A program made the position numbers and the translations under genes. 21,795 nt of DNA, from assembly GCA_900548225.1 (NCBI GenBank), contig URJM01000034.1:1-21795 (forward strand), written 5' to 3'. Source of the DNA: an uncultured bacterium. Lineage in GTDB: Bacteria > Verrucomicrobiota > Lentisphaeria > Oligosphaerales > Oligosphaeraceae. Below are positions 8,109 through 15,760 of this stretch, piece by piece. Position 1 is the stretch's first letter; each line of letters opens with the position of its first letter. The notes beneath the pieces were generated by a model that was not told where the DNA came from, did no database searches, and was given only the letters and a program-made list of their open reading frames with translations.

Positions 8109-8864
8109 ATGAGCAAGATTCCCTACGTGAAATACAGGCGTCCGAACGCGCATCAATCCTGCAGTGAGTCTGGGAGGCGTTTTCTTTTGCGTCGCAGTGC
8201 GTTGCAGTGGTTCTTGTCCCGTTCCGACCGTCCAGACGCCTTTGCGGTGGATGTTCCCAGCGGCATGAACACGGATCGTGCGGACATTGGGCTTGTGTGG
8301 ATGGATCGCCGCCGTGTCCAGCGCAAGAATATCCTGGTTCCCGGGCGCACCTGTGTCGTGGTATGTGCATTGAGCCGTGAGGAGTGCTATGCGGCCAGCA
8401 TCAATCCCGACGCCCTGAGCAACGAGCGGATTGCGTTGACGAAGCGGATGGAGCGTCTGGAGGCCAGGATTCGCAAGGAGGAGCCCGAGCTGCGGGACTG
8501 CCATTCCCTCTTCGAGGAGTATGCCTACTGGGACTATGGGCGCACCCGCAACGAGGAGTATCTTTCGTGCAGTGCCCGCCTCAAGGAGGTCAACGAAACC
8601 CTTTTCCGCGGCACCAAGATGGAACGTCTTCAGCAGAGCCGCGTCGCCAACGTCCACTATTTGGCGATACACGAGGGGACGGTATTTGTCGAGGAGGTCA
8701 TGAAATCGTGGGGCGTGCTGACGGTTTCCCCCGACGGCAAGGTTTCCGTTGCGAGGAAGGCTCCCGTCGTGGATGCGCTTCCCCATGCTCAGGAGCATTT
8801 CTCGAACGAGGTGGCTGTGTGTGCGTCGGCGTATGTCCGCGCCGGAATGGGGCTTCGCGTATAG
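8109..8864 (+). CDS. Uncharacterised protein
   Basis: I do not recognise this 251-residue protein. It is rich in Arg and Glu, and has no signal peptide or membrane segment. The N terminus (about 1-90) is basic and begins MSKIPYVKYRRPN. A central charged helical stretch, around ALSNERIALTKRMERLEARIRKEEPEL, looks able to form a short coiled coil. The C-terminal third contains beta-rich text such as VLTVSPDGKVSV. Third-codon-position GC is high, as in the neighbours, so it is probably a true gene. ATG 8109 has no SD; an in-frame TTG at 8073 is preceded by GAGGAG (8063-8068) and would add 12 residues, so the start is uncertain. It lies after the tRNA-Tyr terminator and 29 nt before the TetR gene, suggesting a shared transcript. 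Confidence 0.7.
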   Translation: MSKIPYVKYRRPNAHQSCSESGRRFLLRRSALQWFLSRSDRPDAFAVDVPSGMNTDRADIGLVWMDRRRVQRKNILVPGRTCVVVCALSREECYAASINPDALSNERIALTKRMERLEARIRKEEPELRDCHSLFEEYAYWDYGRTRNEEYLSCSARLKEVNETLFRGTKMERLQQSRVANVHYLAIHEGTVFVEEVMKSWGVLTVSPDGKVSVARKAPVVDALPHAQEHFSNEVAVCASAYVRAGMGLRV

Positions 8865-8893
8865 TCTTCTTTTAGTTTCTTTACTGTTTTTTC

Positions 8894-9580
8894 ATGCGCA
8901 AATCCAAGAGCACCATGACCTCTGCATCCCGTCAGCGCCTGTTGTTGACGGGGCTTCGTTTTTTTGCGGAGAAGGGGTATGAGAGTGCGAAGATCCGCGA
9001 GATATGCGAGGCGGCGCGCAGCAACCTTGCGGCGGTCAACTACTATTTCGGGAGCAAGGAGCACTTCTACGAGGAGGTTCGCGACTATGCGCTTGAAATC
9101 CGCATGGGCGACCAGAAGAAGTTCTTCGAGGATTCGAGGGTTGACGATCCCTGGGAGGCTCTCACCCAATATGTCGACAGGCTGTTGAGCAATACCTACG
9201 ACAGCAACCTCTTCTATTCGGCGTGGCTTTGCATACGGGAGCTTCTCAATTCCAGTCCGAAGCAGGGCATCCGGAGGGAAAAATACATCCAGGACAGCAA
9301 GGAGTTCTACGACAAGGTCAACCGCGAGATGATTGCCAGGCTCCTTGGGGATGCCGCCACCGAGAAGAACGTGGTCATGCTCCACTACACATACGTCTCG
9401 TTGAGCCTCTTCCTGATGATGGAGCTCAACCTCATGAAGGGCGGCGGCAGCTCGCTATTGCTTCAGCCGCTCATAACGCGCAGGGAACTGCGCGACCACA
9501 TCATCGGGATTGTGCGATTCGAGGCGGAGAAGATGAAGAGGGAGCACGCAGAGGCGTCGCGTCGCAATGAAGACAAGTGA
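8894..9580 (+). CDS. TetR/AcrR-family transcriptional regulator
   Basis: A 228-residue TetR-type repressor: an N-terminal DNA-binding helix-turn-helix (about residues 33-52, with the typical NLAAVNYYFGSKEHFYEE recognition-helix region) and a larger C-terminal ligand-binding and dimerisation domain. The NLAAVNYYFGSKE form is typical of members carrying the CecR/DUF1956-like C-terminal domain, which fits the length. The start at 8894 follows a T-rich leader without SD; ATG 8915 would also retain the whole HTH. It overlaps the next gene by 14 nt, so the two are translationally coupled, and it may regulate that gene or its own operon. The ligand is unknown. Confidence 0.9.
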   Translation: MRKSKSTMTSASRQRLLLTGLRFFAEKGYESAKIREICEAARSNLAAVNYYFGSKEHFYEEVRDYALEIRMGDQKKFFEDSRVDDPWEALTQYVDRLLSNTYDSNLFYSAWLCIRELLNSSPKQGIRREKYIQDSKEFYDKVNREMIARLLGDAATEKNVVMLHYTYVSLSLFLMMELNLMKGGGSSLLLQPLITRRELRDHIIGIVRFEAEKMKREHAEASRRNEDK

Positions 9581-10379
9581 GTTCCATACGACGGAGTGGG
9601 GCAGGGGGCTTTCCGAAGGGGACGTTCTGCATATCCTCCGCCAGCACGAGGAGAACAAGTCCGGAGGGCTGGCGATGAAGAACAACCCGAAGCGAAGCAT
9701 CTCCAGAGTCGTCGCCCCCGATGGCACCCGGCTTATCCTCAAGGAATTCAAGACGCCGCACTTCTGGAGCTGCGGGCGGCGCCACGCGATGCGGTGCATC
9801 CGCAGCACCGGGCTGATGGAGGGATTCACGCCCCAGTGCCGCGCCCACGGCGCAATCCCCGGCTCGAATGGCTACTTTGTCGTCTTCGGCGACTGTGGCG
9901 AGGGCTCTTTCTTCGGCGAGGAGTATCTTTCACGCGGAGACATCGGCGACCTCTACCGCGAATGCGGAAGGCTCCTCCGCGCCGCACACGAGGCAGGGCG
10001 ATTCCACCTGGACACCAAGCCGGCGAACTTCGTCCTCAACGAGCGTTCCTCCGGGGAGTGCCCGTGGCGCGTATGCCTGGTGGACTGCGACAATGTCCGC
10101 GAATACTCCGGCGCCGTCCCCCTCGGGAACCGCATCCGCAACCTGGCGCAGTTTCTTGGGGGGACGGGTAGGCTCTTCCACCGTGACCAGAGCCTCTGGG
10201 AGGAGCTTGCCCTCTCCTTCCAGGAGGGCTACGAGGACGCCGGGAAGACGCACCCCCTCCCCGAGGGCTTCTGGGACGCATTCTGGAAGTATCTCCTGGC
10301 AGGACGGCACATCGAGTGCAATCTCCCGCTCCATTGCGTGGATGACAGCTTGAAAAATCTGCGGAAACGCCTACATTAA
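9567..10379 (+). CDS. Lipopolysaccharide-kinase-like protein (WaaP/KdkA-type kinase fold)
   Basis: A 270-residue protein with the motifs of the small bacterial kinases that phosphorylate Kdo or heptose in the LPS core (Kdo/WaaP family). A candidate ATP-binding lysine is K59 in LILKEF. The catalytic loop is FHLDTKPANFVL (D149, N154), and the metal-binding motif is LVDCDNV (D173 or D175), equivalent to DFG. No signal or membrane segment is seen, as expected for a cytoplasmic enzyme. The family link is by motif order only; another aminoglycoside-kinase/RIO-like subfamily is possible, so I give no gene symbol. It overlaps the TetR gene by 14 nt and ends 30 nt before tRNA-Gly. A role in core phosphorylation would fit with waaA elsewhere in the window. 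Confidence 0.72.
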   Translation: MKTSEFHTTEWGRGLSEGDVLHILRQHEENKSGGLAMKNNPKRSISRVVAPDGTRLILKEFKTPHFWSCGRRHAMRCIRSTGLMEGFTPQCRAHGAIPGSNGYFVVFGDCGEGSFFGEEYLSRGDIGDLYRECGRLLRAAHEAGRFHLDTKPANFVLNERSSGECPWRVCLVDCDNVREYSGAVPLGNRIRNLAQFLGGTGRLFHRDQSLWEELALSFQEGYEDAGKTHPLPEGFWDAFWKYLLAGRHIECNLPLHCVDDSLKNLRKRLH

Positions 10380-10409
10380 GACCCGTTTTGGGAATCCCTT
10401 CCATTCAAG

Positions 10410-10483
10410 GCGGGTGTAGCATAATGGTAATGCACTGGCTTCCCAAGCCAGCTACGTGGGTTCGATTCCCATCACCCGCTCCA
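10410..10483 (+). tRNA. tRNA-Gly (anticodon CCC)
   Basis: A 74-nt class I tRNA: acceptor GCGGGTG/CACCCGC, D arm GCATAATGGTAATGC, anticodon stem CTGGC/GCCAG with loop TTCCCAA (anticodon CCC at 10442-10444), T arm GTGGG-TTCGATT-CCCAT, discriminator T and encoded CCA. The CCC anticodon reads GGG. It begins 30 nt after the kinase-like gene with no terminator between them, so it may be processed from that transcript. Confidence 0.95.
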
Positions 10484-10514
10484 ATATTTTCCGTCTGGCG
10501 GGCACGCTGAATAA

Positions 10515-10979
10515 ATGCGCATCATGGGTGCAATATTGAGCAGGCTCGCAAAGGCCGCAGGAAAACTCCTCCCCAGCCGAATACGAAGGCTAAGGACTCT
10601 CGCATGGAGGGTCGGACACGCCGGAGAAACGGCCGCCGCGAATTTCCTCCAGAATGCCGGATACGACATCCTCTGCAGAAATTGGCGCGCACCAGGAAGG
10701 CTGGGAGAACTGGACATCGTCTGCCGCAACGACGCAGGAATCCTCTGCATCGTGGAAGTCAAGACGAGACGCCGGCGAGGAAGCGCAGACCACCGCGTCC
10801 TCATGCCAATCGAGGCGGTTGACGCCGCCAAGCGAAGGCACATGAGGCGCGCCACCGCCGCGCTTCTCCGAGAAATGGGAAATCCCGACATACCCACCCG
10901 ATATGATGTCGTGGAGGTCTGGTCCAACCCGGTAGGACGCCCGATGGCACTGCGGCACTGGCCAAATCTCCCGGCGTGA
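10515..10979 (+). CDS. YraN/UPF0102-family protein (nuclease-like fold)
   Basis: A 154-residue member of the UPF0102 (YraN) family, which has a restriction-endonuclease-like fold; its cellular role is unclear. The family pattern is present: G-x-x-GE (E38), NFLQNAGYDILCRNWR (43-58), GELDIV (E65, D67) and VEVKTRR (E81, K83), giving the E/D-(E)xK metal site. The N-terminal 30 residues are basic and longer than in many members. ATG 10515 or ATG 10524 could start it. It lies 31 nt downstream of tRNA-Gly and 253 nt upstream of the NYN gene. Confidence 0.9.
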   Translation: MRIMGAILSRLAKAAGKLLPSRIRRLRTLAWRVGHAGETAAANFLQNAGYDILCRNWRAPGRLGELDIVCRNDAGILCIVEVKTRRRRGSADHRVLMPIEAVDAAKRRHMRRATAALLREMGNPDIPTRYDVVEVWSNPVGRPMALRHWPNLPA

Positions 10980-11232
10980 GAAAAGCCATTATGCCCAAAA
11001 GACAATCCCGCTGATTCCTATCGCAGCGCATCTATTCTGATTTCCGGACACGCCAGTCCACACCGCTTTCCCCAAAACGCACTCCACGCAGAATACGGCA
11101 CACTGCCGCAATTCGCGGAGGGCACCCACCCCGCAAAGACAACGACAAGACACACAAGTCAGGTATCCCGCAAACACCAAAAAAAGTCATCTCAGCAAAT
11201 CCCCAAGTATCTCCCCTCTGTTTTTTACGACT
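10980..11232. other. Intergenic region upstream of the NYN gene
   Basis: No ORF with gene-like codon use, no RNA gene and no repeat cassette is visible. A short hairpin (CGGCA-CAC-TGCCG) sits near 11095-11107. The last part is C- and T-rich (CTCCCCTCTGTTTTTTACGACT) and directly precedes the ATG at 11233 without an SD. A promoter for the downstream gene probably lies here but I cannot place one with confidence. Confidence 0.5.
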
Positions 11233-12501
11233 ATGGCACAGAAATCGCAGCAACTGGCTCTGTTGATCGACTATGACAACCTGATGGGCTTCAATGGCAA
11301 GAACGAAGGCGATCCGAACCGTAACTATTCCCACCAGGATGCGGTCACCTATCTGGAGACCCACTACGGCCCCGTTGTCTACTGCAAGGCATACGGCGAC
11401 TGGAGCGGCCCGCGCACCCGCCACACAATCAGCGACCTTTCGAAGAGCGGCGCCGAAATGCAGTTCGTCCCACGCGCCACAGGCACCGCGCTCCGCGTCC
11501 CGGGTTATACCGCAGTCTGCATGGGACTGGACGCCCTTGACGAAATCTCCCGCAACCCCTCCCTGGGGGCGGTCGTCTTCGGCAGCAACGACCTCTCGCT
11601 GCTGCCCTTCATCAGCCGCATCCGCGCCCTGGGCAAGTCGGTCTACATCCTGGGACCAGAGGCCTCCAGCGCCGCCGCGCTGACACGCGCCTCCGATGAT
11701 TTCATCGCCACTTCCGACAACACGGTCCGCTCAAAGCCCACCAATACCATCGACAAGTCCCAGATCCTCTACGCGATCAAGACAATCCTGGTTGGCGGCG
11801 AACTCCCGATTGGCCAGCTCGAGGAGAAGGTCCGCGAGGCCGCCCCGGAGTTCTCCCCCGCCGACTACTCCTGCTCGAACTTCGAGGAGTTCCTGCGCAA
11901 TATCGCGAATACGACTGTCAAGATCACAAAGACAGAGGACGGCGGCATGATCGTCGGCCTGGGCAACTGCCACAATGCGTCTGCCTACTCCGACGAGGAA
12001 CTCCAGAGCTTCGACCTGGCACAGTATATGCAGGCGACACGCTGGCATATCACCGACGGGGACATCCGCGACAAGATCCTCCACAACATCTACTTCATCT
12101 TCTCCGAAAAGGGACGGGAGATGACCAACGAGGAACTCCGCAATACCGTCGACCCGGAACACGTCGTCGAAGACCGCCCATGGCAGGGGACAATCTGGTC
12201 GCTTATCTTCGGAGCATGCCTCTGGGAAAACCCCAAGACAAGCAACCAGCCCCAGAGCCGCAGGCTGCTCTCCCTCTTCAGGACTGTCACCAGCGAGGAT
12301 GACTTCCTGGTGCGCTACTACACCAGCCTCTTCAAGAAGGCCTTCGAGGACCGTCCGAACCTGACTCCCCAGAAGTGCGCGGAGCTGATGCATCCCGAGA
12401 ATGTGGAGGGTGCCCTCCCGCTCTTCGAGAAGGTCTTCGAAAATCTCCGCAATCCCGTCATCCCGAAGGCGCCCGCCGCTGCAAATGCAGTCAAGAAGTA
12501 G
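11233..12501 (+). CDS. NYN-domain (PIN-like RNase) protein with OST-HTH/LOTUS domain
   Basis: A 422-residue protein in three parts. Residues 8-160 form a NYN/LabA-like PIN-fold domain: LLIDYDNL (D13, D15, N16), GLDALDEI (D100) and VVFGSNDLSLLPFISRIRA (D120), where GSND replaces the usual GDSD. These acidic residues are the expected metal site of a ribonuclease. Residues about 174-243 match the OST-HTH/LOTUS pattern (YAIKTIL...IGQLEEKVREAAPEFSPADY...FEEFLRNI...GGMIVGL), a fold that binds RNA, including G-rich or G-quadruplex RNA in some proteins. Residues 244-422 are an unrecognised, mostly helical C-terminal region. It is probably cytoplasmic. The following gene overlaps its end by 17 nt. The catalytic prediction rests on motifs only. 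Confidence 0.85.
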   Translation: MAQKSQQLALLIDYDNLMGFNGKNEGDPNRNYSHQDAVTYLETHYGPVVYCKAYGDWSGPRTRHTISDLSKSGAEMQFVPRATGTALRVPGYTAVCMGLDALDEISRNPSLGAVVFGSNDLSLLPFISRIRALGKSVYILGPEASSAAALTRASDDFIATSDNTVRSKPTNTIDKSQILYAIKTILVGGELPIGQLEEKVREAAPEFSPADYSCSNFEEFLRNIANTTVKITKTEDGGMIVGLGNCHNASAYSDEELQSFDLAQYMQATRWHITDGDIRDKILHNIYFIFSEKGREMTNEELRNTVDPEHVVEDRPWQGTIWSLIFGACLWENPKTSNQPQSRRLLSLFRTVTSEDDFLVRYYTSLFKKAFEDRPNLTPQKCAELMHPENVEGALPLFEKVFENLRNPVIPKAPAAANAVKK

Positions 12502-12976
12502 CCTTCCGTCGACCATTCGGCTCTCCTGCACGCCAGAGGAATATTTCGGTGTGCAGGAGGGTCTCCGCCTCCGAGTGGAGGCCGCCTCCCGAAAATATCT
12601 CTCTGTCCATCCCGAGGAAGCGCCGTGGCGCGTCACCTCCGGACTCAGAAGCCTCCAGGAACAGGCGCGGGAAATGGCCGCCATGTCCCCTGAACAGCTT
12701 CTCGCACTCTATTCCAAGGGCGGGACGCCGTCGTATGTCCAGGAGATGACCGCCGCCGAAAATCAGCCGCTGACCCCCGAAAGGGCATACGAAATCCTCC
12801 TGAACCGCAAGGAGGGATATGTGTCAAAACACCTCTACGGCAATGCCGTCGACCTGGCCGCCAAAGATATGAAGGACTTGACGCTGGCCAAAAAACTCCT
12901 CGAGGAGCAGGGGCTCGCCGTCAAGGACGAAACCGCACAGGGAATACTGTGTATGCATGTTTCTAGTAGAGAGTAG
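12485..12976 (+). CDS. Putative M15/Hedgehog-fold zinc peptidase-like protein, C terminus ended by repeat
   Basis: A 163-residue protein with the layout of the D-Ala-D-Ala-peptidase/Hedgehog zinc fold: PWRVTSGLRSLQEQ (about 48-61) matches the TSGYRS-x-x-x-Q segment, SKHLYGNAVDLA gives zinc ligands H116 and D123 in H-x6-D spacing, and CMHV near the end gives H158. The family normally acts on peptidoglycan peptides, but no signal peptide or membrane anchor is visible, so export is unexplained. ATG 12485 overlaps the NYN gene by 17 nt; a later start would lose only non-conserved residues. The final codons AGT AGA GAG TAG lie in the polypurine end of repeat locus 3, so the native C terminus may have been replaced. 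Family assignment is moderate, since it rests on three short motifs. Confidence 0.65.
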   Translation: MQSRSSLPSTIRLSCTPEEYFGVQEGLRLRVEAASRKYLSVHPEEAPWRVTSGLRSLQEQAREMAAMSPEQLLALYSKGGTPSYVQEMTAAENQPLTPERAYEILLNRKEGYVSKHLYGNAVDLAAKDMKDLTLAKKLLEEQGLAVKDETAQGILCMHVSSRE

Positions 12977-13186
12977 GGAGAAGAGGGGAGGGAGGAGTGC
13001 GTGGCTGGCGCGCTCGGGCGCGCCTGTAAGGTAGGGAGGAGGGAGGAGGAGGGAGAAGAAGATAGTGCGTGGACACTTTGCAGTGGGCGTCCGTTAGAGT
13101 GGAGAGTAGGGAAGAGAGGGGAGGGAGGAGTGCGTGGCTGGTGCGCTCGGGCGCGCCCACGCGGCGCTTCCGCCGCGTGTCCACAG
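12966..13186 (-). repeat. Repeat locus 3: three cassettes plus terminal hairpin
   Basis: Read on the minus strand, in the same sense as locus 1, it contains the 9-bp hairpin at 13158-13179 (CACGCGGCG/CGCCGCGTG, 4-nt loop), a GC palindrome at 13140-13157 with one changed arm base, CCACGCACT and a pyrimidine tract. Then comes the second palindrome type at 13071-13092 (GGAC...CACTTTGCAGTG...GTCC) with its tract, then another GC palindrome at 13007-13024 with CCACGCACT and a tract ending CTACTCTCTAC at 12966-12978. On the plus strand the tracts are G/A only. It separates the peptidase-like gene from fur. Confidence 0.88.
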
Positions 13187-13217
13187 GGGGGTAAATAGAC
13201 ATTATATTTAATCACGT

Positions 13218-13230
13218 CGCGATAATCGCG
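13218..13230. promoter_or_regulatory. Perfect 13-bp palindrome upstream of fur-like gene
   Basis: CGCGATAATCGCG is a perfect inverted repeat about a central A/T, 30 nt before the fur-like start codon and just after an AT-rich stretch (ATTATATTTAAT, 13201-13212) that could hold a -10 element. Its place would suit an autoregulatory operator. It does not resemble a classical AT-rich Fur or PerR box, so this is a candidate only. Confidence 0.3.
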
Positions 13231-13260
13231 CCATCAAATGCATTTGGAGCCCAGGCAAAT

Positions 13261-13716
13261 ATGAACAAGAGCCTACATGACGAATTTGTGGCAGTCTGCA
13301 GAAGGCGTCACTGGAAATGCACCGAGCCCCGGTGGATGGTATATGAATTTGTGCGCGGAAACCGCAGCCATCCCACTGTGGACGCGGTCTGGTTCCACGT
13401 GCGTGCCGTCCGCTCCTCCACCACCCGTGAAAGCATCTACCGCATTCTCAACGAGTTCAGCGAAGCGGGAATATTGAATCGCCTCGACCACATCATGCTT
13501 GCGCGGTATGACAGTGAAACCCGTCCGCACGGGCACTTCATCTGCCGTGAATGTGGAAATATCATCGACTTCCCGCTGCCAAAGCGCACAGGAGTCCCCA
13601 AGGAGCTCGACAACGGCACTCTCCGCGGCATGGAGATACGTGTCAGCGGAATATGTCCCGAATGCCTTGCGAAGGTTGGGCAGGGCATCCAGGATGGAAG
13701 CGAGGTAGTGGGATAG
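13261..13716 (+). CDS. Fur-family metal-responsive regulator
   Basis: A 151-residue ferric-uptake-regulator family protein. The N-terminal winged helix covers about 1-80, with the recognition helix in STTRESIYRILNEFSEAGIL (53-72). The C-terminal metal-binding domain contains HGHFICRECG (H90, H92, C95, C98) and a second CPEC pair (C132, C135), the four cysteines of the structural zinc site. Length is typical. The family represses or activates metal-uptake or peroxide-stress genes; which metal (Fe, Zn, Mn) or peroxide it senses cannot be decided here. A purine-rich GGAG lies 13 nt upstream of the ATG. It stands alone, with repeat locus 3 before it and a convergent esterase gene 58 nt after it. 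Confidence 0.93.
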   Translation: MNKSLHDEFVAVCRRRHWKCTEPRWMVYEFVRGNRSHPTVDAVWFHVRAVRSSTTRESIYRILNEFSEAGILNRLDHIMLARYDSETRPHGHFICRECGNIIDFPLPKRTGVPKELDNGTLRGMEIRVSGICPECLAKVGQGIQDGSEVVG

Positions 13717-13774
13717 CGGGCGTCCTGCGTGCTGCGGTCGCCCCGGGCCATCCCACGTCCTGCTGAAGCGTCTC

Positions 13775-15760
13775 CTACGAAATGAAGGTGAGCGCGGGGA
13801 GGCCTGCGCCGTTGACGAGGTTGCCCTCGGGCAGGTCCACCTTCGCATTGTATCTGGCGATTACGGGCGCCGCGACCTCCGGCGATGAAAGGAGAACCTC
13901 CTCCCCGTCGATTGTCGCCTCAGCCGCATGGAAGACCCTGTCGTCTCCCGCGACCTCGAATCCCTTGAGAGCCGGAGCTCCATCCTTTGCGGCAAGTCCC
14001 TTCGCGAACCTGAAGTGGAGCCGGATTGACCCGCCTTCGGGTGTGGCGTATTCCAGCGTCGGCCCCTGGGGTATGATGGAGGTGTCGCCGTATGTTCCCG
14101 CCAGTGCGAGAAGGGCGAGGCGGTATCCGAAGCTCCGCTTGTCGTGGGGATGGATGTCCTTCGGTTCGAAGAGCGCCAGGTCCGTTGCGGTGATGAGACC
14201 CGTGTTTTCGGTCTCAAGATAGGCACGGCGCTGCGCGTCCTGGACGTCAAGCCACTGTCGGCAGAACTCGCTGGCGTCGTAGTTTGCCAGCTGGACGAAG
14301 TAGAATGGGAAGGTGTCCCCCTGTGCCCATGCTCGCCTCCAGTCGAAGACAAGCGCCTTCATCCTTTCCTTGTACAGGAGGGCGGTGTCGACTGCGTCCG
14401 CGTCGTTTTCGCCCTGGTACCAGAGCACTCCCCGGATTCCGTATGGGATAAGCGGCACGATCTTGTTGTCGAAGAGCCTGTGTGGCGAGTTCGGCGAGAC
14501 AGTCGGCTCCAGCTGTGACTGGTAGGGGACTGCGTTTGGCACGAATTCATATTCGGGGAGGACCTTCCACAGGGTGCCGTCGGAGAGGTAGATCTTCTCC
14601 CCAGTCGCAGTGTTTTCGAGGTAATACGAAATTGGGATGCCTGTGAATGCGCCGTCGAAGAAGAAGCAGAATGCGCGGATTGCAAGGAGGTTTTCGCCAG
14701 ATTTGACAACTTCCCCGGGGATGGGGTATTCGCGTGGCTTGTCCCAGTACTGGGTGTCGAAGTCCTTTCCTGTCGCGCCGACCAGGGTGCCGTTGAAGTA
14801 GGTCATGTCATGCTTGTCAACGCCGCCCAGATGCAGCCGGAGCGTCTGTCCTGCCCAGGATTCAGGGAGGACGACATGGCGGCGCACCCAGATTGCCCCG
14901 TAGCCTGCAATCTTCTGCTTCATCCACGAGCCTGGCACCTTCATCTCCTTCCAGGAGGAGTCGTCAAATTCGGGCTTTGCATATCCGAGCCCCTCGCCCT
15001 GGTTTCCGCGGTCGCGCTCGGTCGCGGTCTCAAAGTCCTGCCAGTCGAAGTTCACGGGCAGCTTCATGTCCACCCGCTGTGCCTGATGCCACTGTAGTTC
15101 GTCAGCGCAGACAGCATCGTCCTCCTCCAGCAGCTTCCGTCCCTCCGGGGTTTCGGCAAGTGCCGCACGGCTCAGCCAGGCTGAAATTGGGGAGCCGCCC
15201 CTTGACGAGTGGATTATTCCGATTGGGACTTCGGGGAAGCGTTTGCGGATGAAGAGCGCGAACCAGGCTCCAATCGCCGTGAAATATGGTGCGGTGGTCG
15301 CATCCGAGAGCTTCCAGTCGGCGCCGGGGGCGAGTTCCAGGCCATGCGCGTCCAAAAAGTCGTTCTCCGTCGTCAGGCATCGTATCCACGGGTCGGTGCC
15401 ACCCTCGTCAAGATACTGCTGCGTCTGCGTCAGCGGATCATCGGGATCGAAGGTCATCAGCGGGAACTCCGCATTTGACTGGCCGGAGACAAGCCAGACA
15501 TCCCCCACCAGTACATCGGAGCAGGTGCATCGCTCGTCACCGCACACGACCTCAAGGGTGTATGGACCGCCGACGGGAAGGGCTGGAAGGCGCAGCTCGA
15601 ACCGGCCGTCCCAGGATGTGGCGCCCATGGCATGGGAAGTGCCAATGGTTGCATGGATGAAGGTGCGGGGAGGGGCGTCGCTGCCCCAGACTACAATCTG
15701 CTTGTCACGCTGGACAACCGCGTGATCTCTCCAAAGGGATGACAGTTTCATCTTGAACAA
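13775..15760 (-). CDS. Sialate O-acetylesterase-like SGNH carbohydrate esterase
   Basis: A 661-residue protein of the sialate O-acetylesterase family, expected to remove acetyl groups from sialic acid or other acetylated sugars. The SGNH domain is split: block I is VWLVSGQSNAEFPL (nucleophile S95) near the N terminus, GVLWYQGENDA lies at about 444-454, and DIHPHDKRSFGYRLA holds the catalytic D535/H537. A beta-sandwich insertion of the sugar-binding type occupies about 238-385 (SWKEMKVPGSWM, IWVRRHVVLPESWAG, LHLGGVDKHD). An N-terminal beta domain covers about 1-80 and a C-terminal beta domain the last 90 residues. No signal peptide is visible, unlike many relatives, so it may be cytoplasmic. 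The start is ATG 15760 or 15751. It is divergent from the aro operon. Confidence 0.9.
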   Translation of the reverse strand: MFKMKLSSLWRDHAVVQRDKQIVVWGSDAPPRTFIHATIGTSHAMGATSWDGRFELRLPALPVGGPYTLEVVCGDERCTCSDVLVGDVWLVSGQSNAEFPLMTFDPDDPLTQTQQYLDEGGTDPWIRCLTTENDFLDAHGLELAPGADWKLSDATTAPYFTAIGAWFALFIRKRFPEVPIGIIHSSRGGSPISAWLSRAALAETPEGRKLLEEDDAVCADELQWHQAQRVDMKLPVNFDWQDFETATERDRGNQGEGLGYAKPEFDDSSWKEMKVPGSWMKQKIAGYGAIWVRRHVVLPESWAGQTLRLHLGGVDKHDMTYFNGTLVGATGKDFDTQYWDKPREYPIPGEVVKSGENLLAIRAFCFFFDGAFTGIPISYYLENTATGEKIYLSDGTLWKVLPEYEFVPNAVPYQSQLEPTVSPNSPHRLFDNKIVPLIPYGIRGVLWYQGENDADAVDTALLYKERMKALVFDWRRAWAQGDTFPFYFVQLANYDASEFCRQWLDVQDAQRRAYLETENTGLITATDLALFEPKDIHPHDKRSFGYRLALLALAGTYGDTSIIPQGPTLEYATPEGGSIRLHFRFAKGLAAKDGAPALKGFEVAGDDRVFHAAEATIDGEEVLLSSPEVAAPVIARYNAKVDLPEGNLVNGAGLPALTFIS

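Noticed and set aside
12966..13186. CRISPR-like array from recurring palindromes
   Set aside because: Repeats are not evenly spaced, the intervening sequence is itself repetitive pyrimidine tract rather than unique spacers, and no cas gene is near.
13717..13774. Bidirectional terminator between fur and the esterase gene
   Set aside because: Only a GGGCG/CGCCC pairing with a long loop and no T-run on either strand; too weak to call.
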